Below, one piece after another: positions 1-5,080 of a stretch of DNA of 5,232 bases (positions are counted from its first letter, which is position 1; each line of letters opens with the position of its first letter). The notes under the pieces are model-generated. The model was not told where the DNA came from, searched no databases, and worked only from the letters and a program-made list of their open reading frames with translations. The DNA is from an uncultured Lachnospiraceae bacterium (lineage in GTDB: Bacteria; Bacillota; Clostridia; Lachnospirales; Lachnospiraceae), in the NCBI GenBank assembly GCA_947591115.1, contig CANQCX010000138.1, forward strand, positions 1 to 5,232, in the 5' to 3' direction. The translations under genes and the position numbers were made by a program.

Positions 1-620
1 AACGTCGCCAAAACATAGTAGCTGCTTACCGCTTTATATTCTTTCCCTTCATAAATAAATCGGCACACGATTCTGCAGCTATTGTAATTGCCAACTTGAA
101 TCCATGCCGCCGGAATCAATTCTACTATTTCAGAGTCCGTACAGACGCCGGAGCGTTTGCACTTTTCCAATTTTTTCTTATCGTACGCCAGTTTGCTTAC
201 GGACAAATAAAACAAAAGCATCCATACAGAAGCATTGAGCAGCATGACATCTAATAAAAACGGAATGAAAAAATATCCGATCAAACCAATCGCAAATTCT
301 ACCGCGGCCACCAGCATGGCAGCATTTGCACATATGGAAAACAAATATTTTACCGGCTTAAGACCGGAAGGCTGTTTTCCCTCCACTTTTCCTTTATATT
401 CTGCCTCTGTAATATGCTCGCCCGAAAATAATTCGTTTAGACAAATTCCCAAAGCATCGCATAAAGGCTGCAAAAGCGATACCTCTGGCATCCCTTTTCC
501 GTTCTCCCATTTGGAAACCGCCTGACTGGTAATGTTCAGCCGTTCGGCAAGCTGCATTTGCGTCAGATTTTTTTCTTTCCTGCACTGCGCAATAAACGCA
601 CCGATCTTTTTCTGATCCAT
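1..620 (-). CDS. XRE-family HTH regulator with C-terminal membrane module (3' end cut by window edge)
   Basis: The reading frame is open from an ATG at 620 to the left edge, giving 206 codons with no stop, so the C-terminus is missing. Residues 5-66 form a Cro/C1-type helix-turn-helix. The segment LTQMQLAERLNITSQAVSKW is the typical helix 2-turn-helix 3 of XRE proteins, and the ENG and P-E-V-S-L-L residues that follow are also typical. A charged linker (about 67-90) leads to two hydrophobic segments (about 92-117 and 118-143), then a Lys-rich cytoplasmic stretch and a soluble part (about 165-206) rich in aromatic and beta-type residues, vaguely like DUF3592. The start is supported by AAAGGAG at 630-636, nine bases upstream. 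From the family I infer a membrane-tethered DNA-binding protein that may sense a membrane or envelope state. The target genes are unknown; the adjacent DUF4230 pair and its own promoter are candidates. The DNA-binding domain is near certain, the sensing role is speculation. Confidence 0.88.
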   Translation of the reverse strand, partial: MDQKKIGAFIAQCRKEKNLTQMQLAERLNITSQAVSKWENGKGMPEVSLLQPLCDALGICLNELFSGEHITEAEYKGKVEGKQPSGLKPVKYLFSICANAAMLVAAVEFAIGLIGYFFIPFLLDVMLLNASVWMLLFYLSVSKLAYDKKKLEKCKRSGVCTDSEIVELIPAAWIQVGNYNSCRIVCRFIYEGKEYKAVSSYYVLAT

Positions 621-651
621 AAGCCGAAACTCCTTTGCCAAGTTTTACTAC

Positions 652-714
652 AGTATATCAAACAGCGTTGGTTTCGGGAATCTACGAAACGTTGATTTTA
701 CAAACGCAGCGTTT
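652..714 (-). promoter_or_regulatory. Promoter and candidate operator cluster of the XRE gene
   Basis: On the minus strand TATACT (657-652) is a good -10 element, 31 bases upstream of the ATG; no good -35 lies at the right distance. Around and upstream of it are a 6-bp inverted repeat GTTTCG/CGAAAC (671-676 and 685-690, 8-base gap, covering the -35 position), an AACGTT palindrome (688-693) and an exact 13-base palindrome AAACGCAGCGTTT (702-714). The 7-mer CAGCGTT occurs twice (663-669 and 707-713). XRE repressors commonly bind such symmetric sites near their own promoter, so autoregulation is a reasonable inference. Confidence 0.4.
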
Positions 715-781
715 ATCATTCGTCATGACATAAAAATATCTACGGATCCCTTCTCTTCTGCAGGTCATGCGGAAAATCCCC

Positions 782-1417
782 TTACGCTCCATCCCCCGCG
801 CTGTCTTCCCAGATAACCTGATATTTTACTCCGGCGGCGTCTCCTAATTGGAAGATATAATTTTCAATCAGCTTTTTCGCCTGTTCCTGCGCGGTCATAA
901 GCAATTTTGTGTTATTTCCTGTTTCCTGCCGCATCTCCTCCTGTGCGTTTTTTACCGCCTGCGTCTGCTCTTCTGCCGTAATCGGATTTTTATTGATCCC
1001 CGTATCCTCCGATATAATATAATCCTCTTCTGAGATTTCATCTACTTTGCAGTCCAGTACTTTTGCTTTCGGCATTGTAATGGTTACCTTATTTCCGTCC
1101 ATCTGAAGCGTTACCTCCGACATATCCACGCCGATTTTTACAACGCCGGTATATTCAATCCAAAACGTCCGATCCTGTTCAAACCAGTGCGTCAGACCGC
1201 TGCCCTTTGATTTTGTTGACTTGGAAACATTATGATAATAGCATTCCAGCGTCGCCAATTCACAAATCGCCCTAATCTGCGAAATATCCGGTTGTTCACG
1301 CGCATCGCTTTCTTCGGTTCCGGAAGCCTCCGGATTTGTCTGATCCGCGGATGAAGCACAGCCGCACAATGTAAATAAAAGGGTACATAAAACGAGAAAG
1401 GAAAGATATTTTTTCAT
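782..1417 (-). CDS. DUF4230-family lipoprotein
   Basis: The product has 211 residues. Residues 1-20 are a bacterial lipoprotein signal peptide: MKKY, a hydrophobic stretch, and a lipobox ending at Cys20 (T-L-C-G-C). A Ser/Glu/Asp-rich linker (21-46) follows, so the protein is probably held on the outer face of the cytoplasmic membrane. Residues 48-190 match what I know of DUF4230 (PF14014): an ELATLE block at 53-58, the core Y-T-G-V-V-K-I-G-V-D at 89-98, a D-G-N-K-V-T-I-T-M-P strand pair at 107-116, and a Gln/Glu/Ala-rich amphipathic helix towards the end. The function of the family is not established. The gene starts one base after the stop of the related upstream gene, and its ribosome binding site (AAAGGAGG) lies within the last codons of that gene, so the two are almost certainly co-transcribed and translationally coupled. 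No convincing terminator separates it from the XRE gene downstream, so read-through is possible. Family assignment is fairly sure; the role is unknown. Confidence 0.85.
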   Translation of the reverse strand: MKKYLSFLVLCTLLFTLCGCASSADQTNPEASGTEESDAREQPDISQIRAICELATLECYYHNVSKSTKSKGSGLTHWFEQDRTFWIEYTGVVKIGVDMSEVTLQMDGNKVTITMPKAKVLDCKVDEISEEDYIISEDTGINKNPITAEEQTQAVKNAQEEMRQETGNNTKLLMTAQEQAKKLIENYIFQLGDAAGVKYQVIWEDSAGDGA

Positions 1418-1418
1418 A

Positions 1419-2087
1419 TTATTTTACCTCCTTTCCATCGATCATTACCTTGTATGTATCGTCGATCTGATCCACCCATGGCTTTACCAGCGCTTCTACG
1501 GTTGTCCTCGTATTTTCCTCCGCCAGTTCCATCAGCTGTTCCTCATTGGCCGCCCGTTTTTTCAGATCGTCTTCACAGATCCCATAAGCCTCTTGTGAAA
1601 CCGTTTCGCTTTGACTGCTGCTGTCCACAAAAATATATTCCATTGAGCCAAAATCTACTGTAGTATCCTGTATTTGGCAGGGCGGTATCTCAATTGAAAT
1701 GACTTTTTTCCCGTCGTCGCTGTCCACGATGATCTTGCTGAAATCAATTCCAACCGTTACGGTTCCCTCATATGCCACATAATACCTTATCTTGGTTTTG
1801 TCTTCCGTATCATAAGCACGTGCAACTGCATTATAGGTATATTCCAGAGTTGCCAGTTCGCTCAACTCAAAAACCTTTTCCAGCGACGACTGGCTGATGG
1901 TCGTTACCTCCCCTTCATGGCTGCCCTCCCCGTTTCCGAAGCCTTTCCAAAAACGAAACGGATGAAAGTCTGTCAGCTTCAACAATCCGAAAATTACTGC
2001 ACAAAGCAAAAGAACGACAACCGTTTTTTGCAAAATATGCTTTCCGGATGCCGTTTCCTGAGTGCTGCGTCTTTTGTTTAAAATCAT
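1419..2087 (-). CDS. DUF4230-family protein with N-terminal membrane anchor
   Basis: The product has 222 residues when started at the ATG at 2087, which has GGGGGAG just upstream (about 2093-2099). The frame could extend to an ATG at 2144 (19 more residues), but that codon has no ribosome binding site and overlaps the likely promoter. Residues 1-20 are basic, 21-38 form one transmembrane helix, then an acidic/Gly linker leads to a DUF4230 domain (about 70-205). Seen directly: S-E-L-A-T-L-E-Y-T-Y-N (76-86), Y-E-G-T-V-T-V-G-I-D-F-S (106-117), D-G-K-K-V-I-S-I-E-I-P (125-135), and a Glu-rich C-terminal helix. These blocks align in order with the lipoprotein gene that follows, so the two are paralogues with different anchors (helix versus lipid). 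Topology suggests the domain lies outside the cytoplasm. It is the first gene of the pair. Function unknown; an envelope complex or hetero-oligomer with its partner is my inference. Confidence 0.82.
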   Translation of the reverse strand: MILNKRRSTQETASGKHILQKTVVVLLLCAVIFGLLKLTDFHPFRFWKGFGNGEGSHEGEVTTISQSSLEKVFELSELATLEYTYNAVARAYDTEDKTKIRYYVAYEGTVTVGIDFSKIIVDSDDGKKVISIEIPPCQIQDTTVDFGSMEYIFVDSSSQSETVSQEAYGICEDDLKKRAANEEQLMELAEENTRTTVEALVKPWVDQIDDTYKVMIDGKEVK

Positions 2088-2136
2088 AAATACTCCCCCG
2101 CTTATATAATGCATTGATTTTCCAATTCTTATATAG

Positions 2137-2163
2137 ATTATCATATCTGCAGGGTTTTATCAA
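2137..2163 (-). promoter_or_regulatory. Possible promoter of the DUF4230 operon
   Basis: On the minus strand TTGATA (2163-2158) and GATAAT (2142-2137) are each close to the sigma-A consensus but separated by only 15 bp, shorter than usual. Shifting the -35 by one base to TTTGAT gives 16 bp. It is the best pair I can see between the two divergent genes for leftward transcription, about 50 bases upstream of the chosen start. Confidence 0.3.
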
Positions 2164-2182
2164 ATTTTTTATTCTATAATTT

Positions 2183-2195
2183 TGCGTCTTACGCA
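2183..2195. promoter_or_regulatory. Exact palindrome in the divergent intergenic region (candidate operator)
   Basis: TGCGT-CTT-ACGCA is a perfect inverted repeat with 5-base arms and a 3-base centre. It lies about 20 bp upstream of the possible DUF4230-operon promoter and overlaps the -35 position of one possible MFS promoter (TATACT at 2212-2217). A regulator bound here could act on both genes. The short arms mean chance is not excluded in a 237-bp AT-rich spacer. Confidence 0.3.
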
Positions 2196-2285
2196 TTACT
2201 CCTATCCATGTTATACTAAAACTGCCGAAAGCAACCGATAAACAATCAATTTTGAGAAATCGTGCTTTTATTTTGTGTTTGATTA

Positions 2286-2291
2286 TATAAT
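2286..2291 (+). promoter_or_regulatory. Possible -10 element of the MFS gene
   Basis: A perfect TATAAT lies 33 bases upstream of the MFS start. The position 17 bp upstream (about 2263-2268) does not resemble TTGACA. A second candidate, TATACT at 2212-2217, would give a longer leader of roughly 100 bases. Either could serve; the sequence does not decide. Confidence 0.35.
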
Positions 2292-2324
2292 ACGCTAAAA
2301 TAGAAATGCAGAAGAAGATTTGGC

Positions 2325-3521
2325 ATGGAATTTCATATGATAGAAACCCGAAAATATCAAAAAACACTGGCTGCCTGTTATCTGGGATTCGTTACCCAAG
2401 CTATCACAGCCAACTTTGCGCCACTTTTGTTTTTGACTTTTCAAAACACCTACGGGATTTCGCTGGAAAAGCTCGCTCTGATCCCCGCTGTGTTTTATCT
2501 GACGCAGCTTCTGATTGACCTTGTGGCAGCCAGATTTGTGGATAAAATCGGTTACCGCACCTGCGTGGTAACTTCTCAGGCGATTTCTGCAGCGGGACTT
2601 GTACTGCTGGCGGTTCTTCCGGAAATCCTCCCTGTCCCTTTTTCGGGAATCCTCATTGCAGTAGTATTTTATGCTATCGGCAGCGGTCTTGCGGAGGTGC
2701 TGGTCAGTCCCATTGTGGAAGCCTGTCCCTTTGAAAACAAAGAAGGCCGAATGAGCTTGCTGCACTCTTTTTACTGTTGGGGCGCGGTGGGCGTCATCTT
2801 AGGCTCCACCCTCTTTTTTGCAGTGTTCGGCATCGAAAACTGGAGAATCCTCGCGCTGATCTGGGCGCTGATACCGCTGGTAAATGTCTTCCAGTTTCTT
2901 ACCTGTCCAATGGAACGTCTGGTAGAAGACGGCGAGGGACTGCCCCTTCGCAAACTTCTCCGTCTGCCGCTGCTGTGGATGATGATCTTACTGATGATCT
3001 GTTCCGGCGCGTCCGAAACGGCTATGGCGCAATGGGCGTCTGCATTTACCGAATCGGCTCTTGGAGTTTCCAAAACCATTGGAGATTTGGCTGGTCCCTG
3101 CCTGTTTGCCGTTTTTATGGGAATTTCCCGTATCTTGTACGGAAAAATGAGCGAAAAACTGAATTTAACTAGGACTATGCTGCTGAGCAGTTTGCTATGC
3201 GTGGCATGCTATTTGCTGACCTCTCTTTCCTCCCTGCCGATGCTTGGTCTGGTCGGGTGCGCCCTTTGCGGCTTCAGCGTAGGCATCCTGTGGCCGGGTA
3301 CGATCAGCCTTTCTTCCCAAAAATGCCCGAACGGCGGCACTGCCATGTTCGCTTTTTTGGCATTAGCAGGAGATCTGGGCGGTACGATCGCCCCTGAAAT
3401 AGTAGGAAGCGTCTCAGAATTGGCTGGTGGCAATCTGAAAACCGGTTTGCTTGCCGCTGCAATCTTTCCAATCCTTCTGGTGGCCGGTCTGCTGGCGGCG
3501 CAACGGTTTTCCGGCAGGTAG
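2325..3521 (+). CDS. Major facilitator superfamily (MFS) transporter, 12-helix type
   Basis: The product has 398 residues, the usual length for a 12-helix MFS carrier, and is hydrophobic throughout. Helices I can place roughly: 15-37, 48-70, 80-100, 105-130, 147-169, 174-193, then a loop with acidic and basic residues (194-210), 213-233, 254-272, 283-303, 305-330, 338-360, 373-393. The loop after helix 2 carries a partial MFS motif A (D65, R70, D73-K74, G76, R78). The segment SLLHSFYCWGAVG (144-156) recalls the helix-5 region of fucose-permease-like sugar carriers, so a sugar or related small-solute symporter or a drug exporter are both possible; the substrate cannot be read. The ATG at 2325 has a modest GAAGAAG ribosome binding site (about 2311-2317); an ATG four codons later lacks a better one. 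It is a single-gene unit, divergent from the DUF4230 operon and convergent with the SdpI gene. Family certain, substrate unknown. Confidence 0.93.
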   Translation: MEFHMIETRKYQKTLAACYLGFVTQAITANFAPLLFLTFQNTYGISLEKLALIPAVFYLTQLLIDLVAARFVDKIGYRTCVVTSQAISAAGLVLLAVLPEILPVPFSGILIAVVFYAIGSGLAEVLVSPIVEACPFENKEGRMSLLHSFYCWGAVGVILGSTLFFAVFGIENWRILALIWALIPLVNVFQFLTCPMERLVEDGEGLPLRKLLRLPLLWMMILLMICSGASETAMAQWASAFTESALGVSKTIGDLAGPCLFAVFMGISRILYGKMSEKLNLTRTMLLSSLLCVACYLLTSLSSLPMLGLVGCALCGFSVGILWPGTISLSSQKCPNGGTAMFAFLALAGDLGGTIAPEIVGSVSELAGGNLKTGLLAAAIFPILLVAGLLAAQRFSGR

Positions 3522-3544
3522 ATGATGAATGCCTACTGCCGGAA
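3509..3544. terminator. Hairpin holding both convergent stop codons (possible two-way terminator)
   Basis: Arms 3509-3521 and 3533-3544 pair over 12 bp with a single bulged G (at 3517 or 3518) and an 11-base loop. The MFS stop codon (3519-3521) sits in the left arm and the SdpI-gene stop (3533-3535) in the right arm. There is no T-run directly after the stem on either strand; on the plus strand five T's follow about 11 bases later. It is therefore not a textbook intrinsic terminator, but it may act as a shared transcript end or 3' stabiliser. An outer 10-base inverted repeat (3500-3509 and 3583-3592) flanks it. Confidence 0.45.
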
Positions 3545-4231
3545 GCGAACGGATTTTTCACGATCACATACTTTTTTCGAATAAACCGTTGCAGTAATTG
3601 TTGCAAATAATAAATATATCAGCAGAAAAATCGTGCTGATCATCCCATTGGTAAAGGCTGCCGTAATGATGGTCAAAAATCCTGCGATCATAATGCATAT
3701 GGCGCCAAAACGGTTGCTCTTTCTCCATGTATTATCGTTATACATACTCCAAGCAGTCCGCAATCCCACTGCAGAATTTTTCTTTGCCTTTGGCATATAA
3801 TTTCCCAATGCGATAAGCATGATGCCGCATAAAATGCAAGACACTCTTGCTATGTCAACGGTCGTTTTGGAGGCTCCCGTATTTGCCTGCTTACAGGAAG
3901 AATAAAGAATGAAACAATGCATGATCCCAAACATCGCCGCCTCTAAAATCCCTACAATATACAAAAATTTTGCAGAAGATTTTGCCTCCATCTGCTTTTT
4001 TTCTGTTTGAGCCTGGGCGGCCTTTTTTTCAAATGCATAAGCAAGCAGATGCCAAAAAAGCGTAACGAGCAAAATAATGATCGGAAAAACAAAGCTTTCC
4101 TCTTTCCTTCCCCATCTGTCAGTATTTCCCGCCAGATCATGATGCATCGGTATGAGATCCGGCATAAACTGTAATGCGATACTTGTAACTACTATTGGAA
4201 GCATTGCCACGAACCACATGATTTTTTTCAT
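3533..4231 (-). CDS. sdpI: SdpI/DUF1648-family membrane protein (immunity-type)
   Basis: The product has 232 residues from the ATG at 4231, which has GGAGGG seven bases upstream; an in-frame TTG five codons earlier lies within that ribosome binding site and is rejected. There are about six membrane helices (roughly 4-22, 47-66, 88-111, 127-145, 174-192, 196-216). After helix 1 comes the DUF1648 signature, here L-I-P-M-H-H-D-L-A-G-N-T-D-R-W-G (26-41). Between helices 4 and 5 lies the SdpI signature: G-N-Y-M-P-K at 143-148, then G-L-R-T-A-W at 156-161 and N-T-W-R-K-S-N-R at 167-174. In Bacillus subtilis SdpI protects against the SdpC cannibalism toxin and sequesters the repressor SdpR at the membrane. 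Here an SdpR-like gene precedes and overlaps it, matching that arrangement. No sdpC, sdpA or sdpB is in the window, so it may act on a toxin from elsewhere or another envelope stress. Family is sure; the exact ligand is not. Confidence 0.88.
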   Translation of the reverse strand: MKKIMWFVAMLPIVVTSIALQFMPDLIPMHHDLAGNTDRWGRKEESFVFPIIILLVTLFWHLLAYAFEKKAAQAQTEKKQMEAKSSAKFLYIVGILEAAMFGIMHCFILYSSCKQANTGASKTTVDIARVSCILCGIMLIALGNYMPKAKKNSAVGLRTAWSMYNDNTWRKSNRFGAICIMIAGFLTIITAAFTNGMISTIFLLIYLLFATITATVYSKKVCDREKSVRFRQ

Positions 4232-4496
4232 TCCTTTTCCCTCCAAACTGATTTACCCACATAATGAGTTCTTCAAAAACCGTCGTATTGATCTCATAAT
4301 AGATAAAATTTTTTTCCTTGTATTCACATACGAGATCAGCGTTTTTTAACAATTTTAAATGATAAGAAAGCGCCGGAGGCGTAATCTGCAATCTCTCGGC
4401 AATCTCCCCTGCATTTAACCGCCCGTTTTTCAGCATCGTGAGAATCTCTCTCCGCTGGCTGTCCGCTAATACTTTAAAAATATTGGTTTCTTTCAT
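4137..4496 (-). CDS. sdpR: ArsR-family autorepressor, SdpR type, with unusual out-of-frame C-terminal extension
   Basis: The product has 119 residues from the ATG at 4496. Residues 1-86 are a compact winged helix: F-K-V-L-A-D-S-Q-R-R-E-I-L at 7-19, turn and recognition helix at about 29-52 (G-E-I-A-E-R-L through S-Y-H-L-K-L-L), and the beta-wing K-N-F-I-Y-Y-E-I-N at 62-70. No metal-binding Cys pattern of SmtB/ArsR is seen, as expected for SdpR. From memory B. subtilis SdpR is about 90 residues and begins similarly (M-N-N-V-F-K-A-I-S-D), which supports this start over an ATG at 4508 or a TTG at 4514; the ribosome binding site is weak for all. After residue 88 the frame runs through the first 95 bases of the SdpI gene in another frame, adding about 31 residues of low-complexity, family-unlike sequence. 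The DNA-binding core is intact. It should repress its own operon through the palindrome at 4514-4541, and be titrated by the SdpI protein when that meets its ligand. Confidence 0.88.
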   Translation of the reverse strand: MKETNIFKVLADSQRREILTMLKNGRLNAGEIAERLQITPPALSYHLKLLKNADLVCEYKEKNFIYYEINTTVFEELIMWVNQFGGKRNEKNHVVRGNASNSSYKYRITVYAGSHTDAS

Positions 4497-4513
4497 AGTT
4501 TCTCGCATTTTCA

Positions 4514-4541
4514 ATCTATTTAAAATTTTATTTAAATAGAT
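4514..4541. promoter_or_regulatory. Palindromic operator of the sdpRI-type operon
   Basis: An AT-rich perfect inverted repeat with 11-base arms, ATCTATTTAAA (4514-4524) and TTTAAATAGAT (4531-4541), separated by six bases. It begins in the -10 element and covers the transcription start and early leader. ArsR dimers typically bind AT-rich symmetric sites at this position, so a bound SdpR-type repressor would block RNA polymerase. A 13-base copy of part of the site, TATTTAAAATTTT, occurs at 4517-4529 and again at 4573-4585 just upstream of the -35, and may be an accessory half-site. Confidence 0.72.
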
Positions 4542-4568
4542 ATTACCATCCTTCTTTTTTCATGTCAA
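4540..4568 (-). promoter_or_regulatory. Sigma-A promoter of the sdpRI-type operon
   Basis: On the minus strand a perfect TTGACA (4568-4563) is followed after exactly 17 bp by TAATAT (4545-4540), predicting transcription from about 4533 leftwards into the ArsR gene. This is the strongest promoter in the window. A minus-strand terminator lies just upstream (4611-4638), so the operon is insulated from transcription coming from the right. Confidence 0.85.
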
Positions 4569-4610
4569 TCGGTATTTAAAATTTTTTTGGTATCGGAGCA
4601 AACGGCAGAA

Positions 4611-4638
4611 CAACAAAACCGAGCTTGATTTCGCTCGG
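4611..4638 (-). terminator. Intrinsic terminator, minus strand
   Basis: CCGAGC (4619-4624) and GCTCGG (4633-4638) form a perfect 6-bp GC-rich stem with an 8-base loop. On the minus strand it is followed directly by TTTTGTTGTT. It would end transcripts coming from the right, where now only a gene remnant is left (4727-4822). Confidence 0.7.
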
Positions 4639-4726
4639 CTTCTGGTACATAGAAACAATGACTTTGCGGCGGCGGATGTTTGGAATCCGAATGCCTTGTC
4701 AATCTGCGTTTCTTTTTGTTTTCCGG

Positions 4727-4822
4727 TTATTGTTTGTCCTCGTTCTCTTTTAGAATGTCTGTGAGTACCTCCATCAGCTTTTTTCCGTCGATCGGTTTGG
4801 CAATAGGTCTGGCCGTTACCTC
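4727..4822 (-). pseudogene. Remnant resembling the C-terminal end of a response-regulator receiver domain
   Basis: On the minus strand, 28 codons from 4813 to 4730 followed by TAA read A-R-P-I-A-K-P-I-D-G-K-K-L-M-E-V-L and then T-D-I-L-K-E-N-E-D-K-Q. The Lys-Pro-Ile-Asp followed by a Leu-rich amphipathic helix is the typical last strand and helix of receiver domains, especially those at the end of hybrid histidine kinases. Four codons further upstream an in-frame TGA (4825-4823) interrupts the frame, and the sequence beyond does not resemble the rest of a receiver in any frame I read. This is best explained as the tail of a gene lost by deletion. The match is short, so the identity is tentative. 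Confidence 0.4.
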
Positions 4823-4924
4823 TCAGGACTTTACATCCGTAATTATATCATTGGAGGTTTTTACTGTCTGCTTAAGCACTGTTATCTTACCTGTATAGCC
4901 GATGGTTTATTAAAAGATTGCCCT

Positions 4925-4948
4925 ACAACAAAACAGATCCATATCTGT
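4925..4948 (-). terminator. Weak terminator-like hairpin, minus strand
   Basis: ACAGAT (4933-4938) and ATCTGT (4943-4948) form a perfect 6-bp stem with a 4-base loop, followed on the minus strand by TTTGTTGT. The stem is AT-rich, so termination would be inefficient; it may be a relic of a lost gene end. Confidence 0.3.
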
Positions 4949-5080
4949 ACATGTCACTGTCTGTTGCTTAATACATGTTATACAATCCCTAATGCCTTGA
5001 ACTCCTCCAAAATAAGTCTGCAAATAAAAAGTCAAGCAGAAATTTGTGAACTTTGAAAATTTTATACAGGTTGAATGAAA

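Larger units (their letters stand above)
4641..5080. other. Gene-poor, degenerate stretch
   Basis: I find no intact gene on either strand in these 440 bases. The only long open frame, plus-strand 4680-4898, has no ribosome binding site and no protein-like composition, and runs opposite the receiver-like remnant described separately. Also present: a weak hairpin at 4933-4948, two copies of the palindrome ACATGT (4949-4954 and 4973-4978), and on the minus strand a 17-codon open tail ending at 4978 that is too short to assign. The pattern fits eroded ends of former minus-strand genes. Confidence 0.6.

Noticed and set aside
235..525. Plus-strand open frame of 96 codons opposite the XRE gene
   Set aside because: It is antisense to a clear helix-turn-helix coding frame, has no ribosome binding site, and its translation is not family-like.
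722..769. GTCATGAC palindrome and a distant GGTCATGC partner between the lipoprotein and XRE genes, considered as a terminator
   Set aside because: The loop would be over 30 bases, the stem short, and no T-run follows on the minus strand.
2088..2144. Upstream in-frame ATG at 2144 as the start of the first DUF4230 gene
   Set aside because: It lacks a ribosome binding site and lies within the likely promoter, while the ATG at 2087 has a strong GGGGGAG at proper spacing.
1915..2765. Long minus-strand open frames overlapping the start of the MFS gene and the divergent spacer
   Set aside because: They overlap strongly supported genes, read as basic, low-complexity protein without domains, and have no translation signals.
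2771..3433. Open frames on both strands inside the MFS gene
   Set aside because: They are out-of-frame readings of a clear 12-helix transporter; composition (Arg/Ser/Pro-rich) is typical of shadows.
4680..4898. Plus-strand 72-codon open frame in the gene-poor region
   Set aside because: No ribosome binding site, Ser/Phe-rich composition, and it lies opposite the more convincing receiver-domain remnant.
4949..4978. Two ACATGT copies considered as the ends of an insertion element
   Set aside because: They are only six bases, 24 apart, with no transposase or longer terminal repeats around them.
4978..5031. Minus-strand 17-codon tail ending R-L-I-L-E-E-F-K-A-L-G-I-V
   Set aside because: It is too short to assign, and its only support is being followed by a weak hairpin; mentioned only as possible debris.
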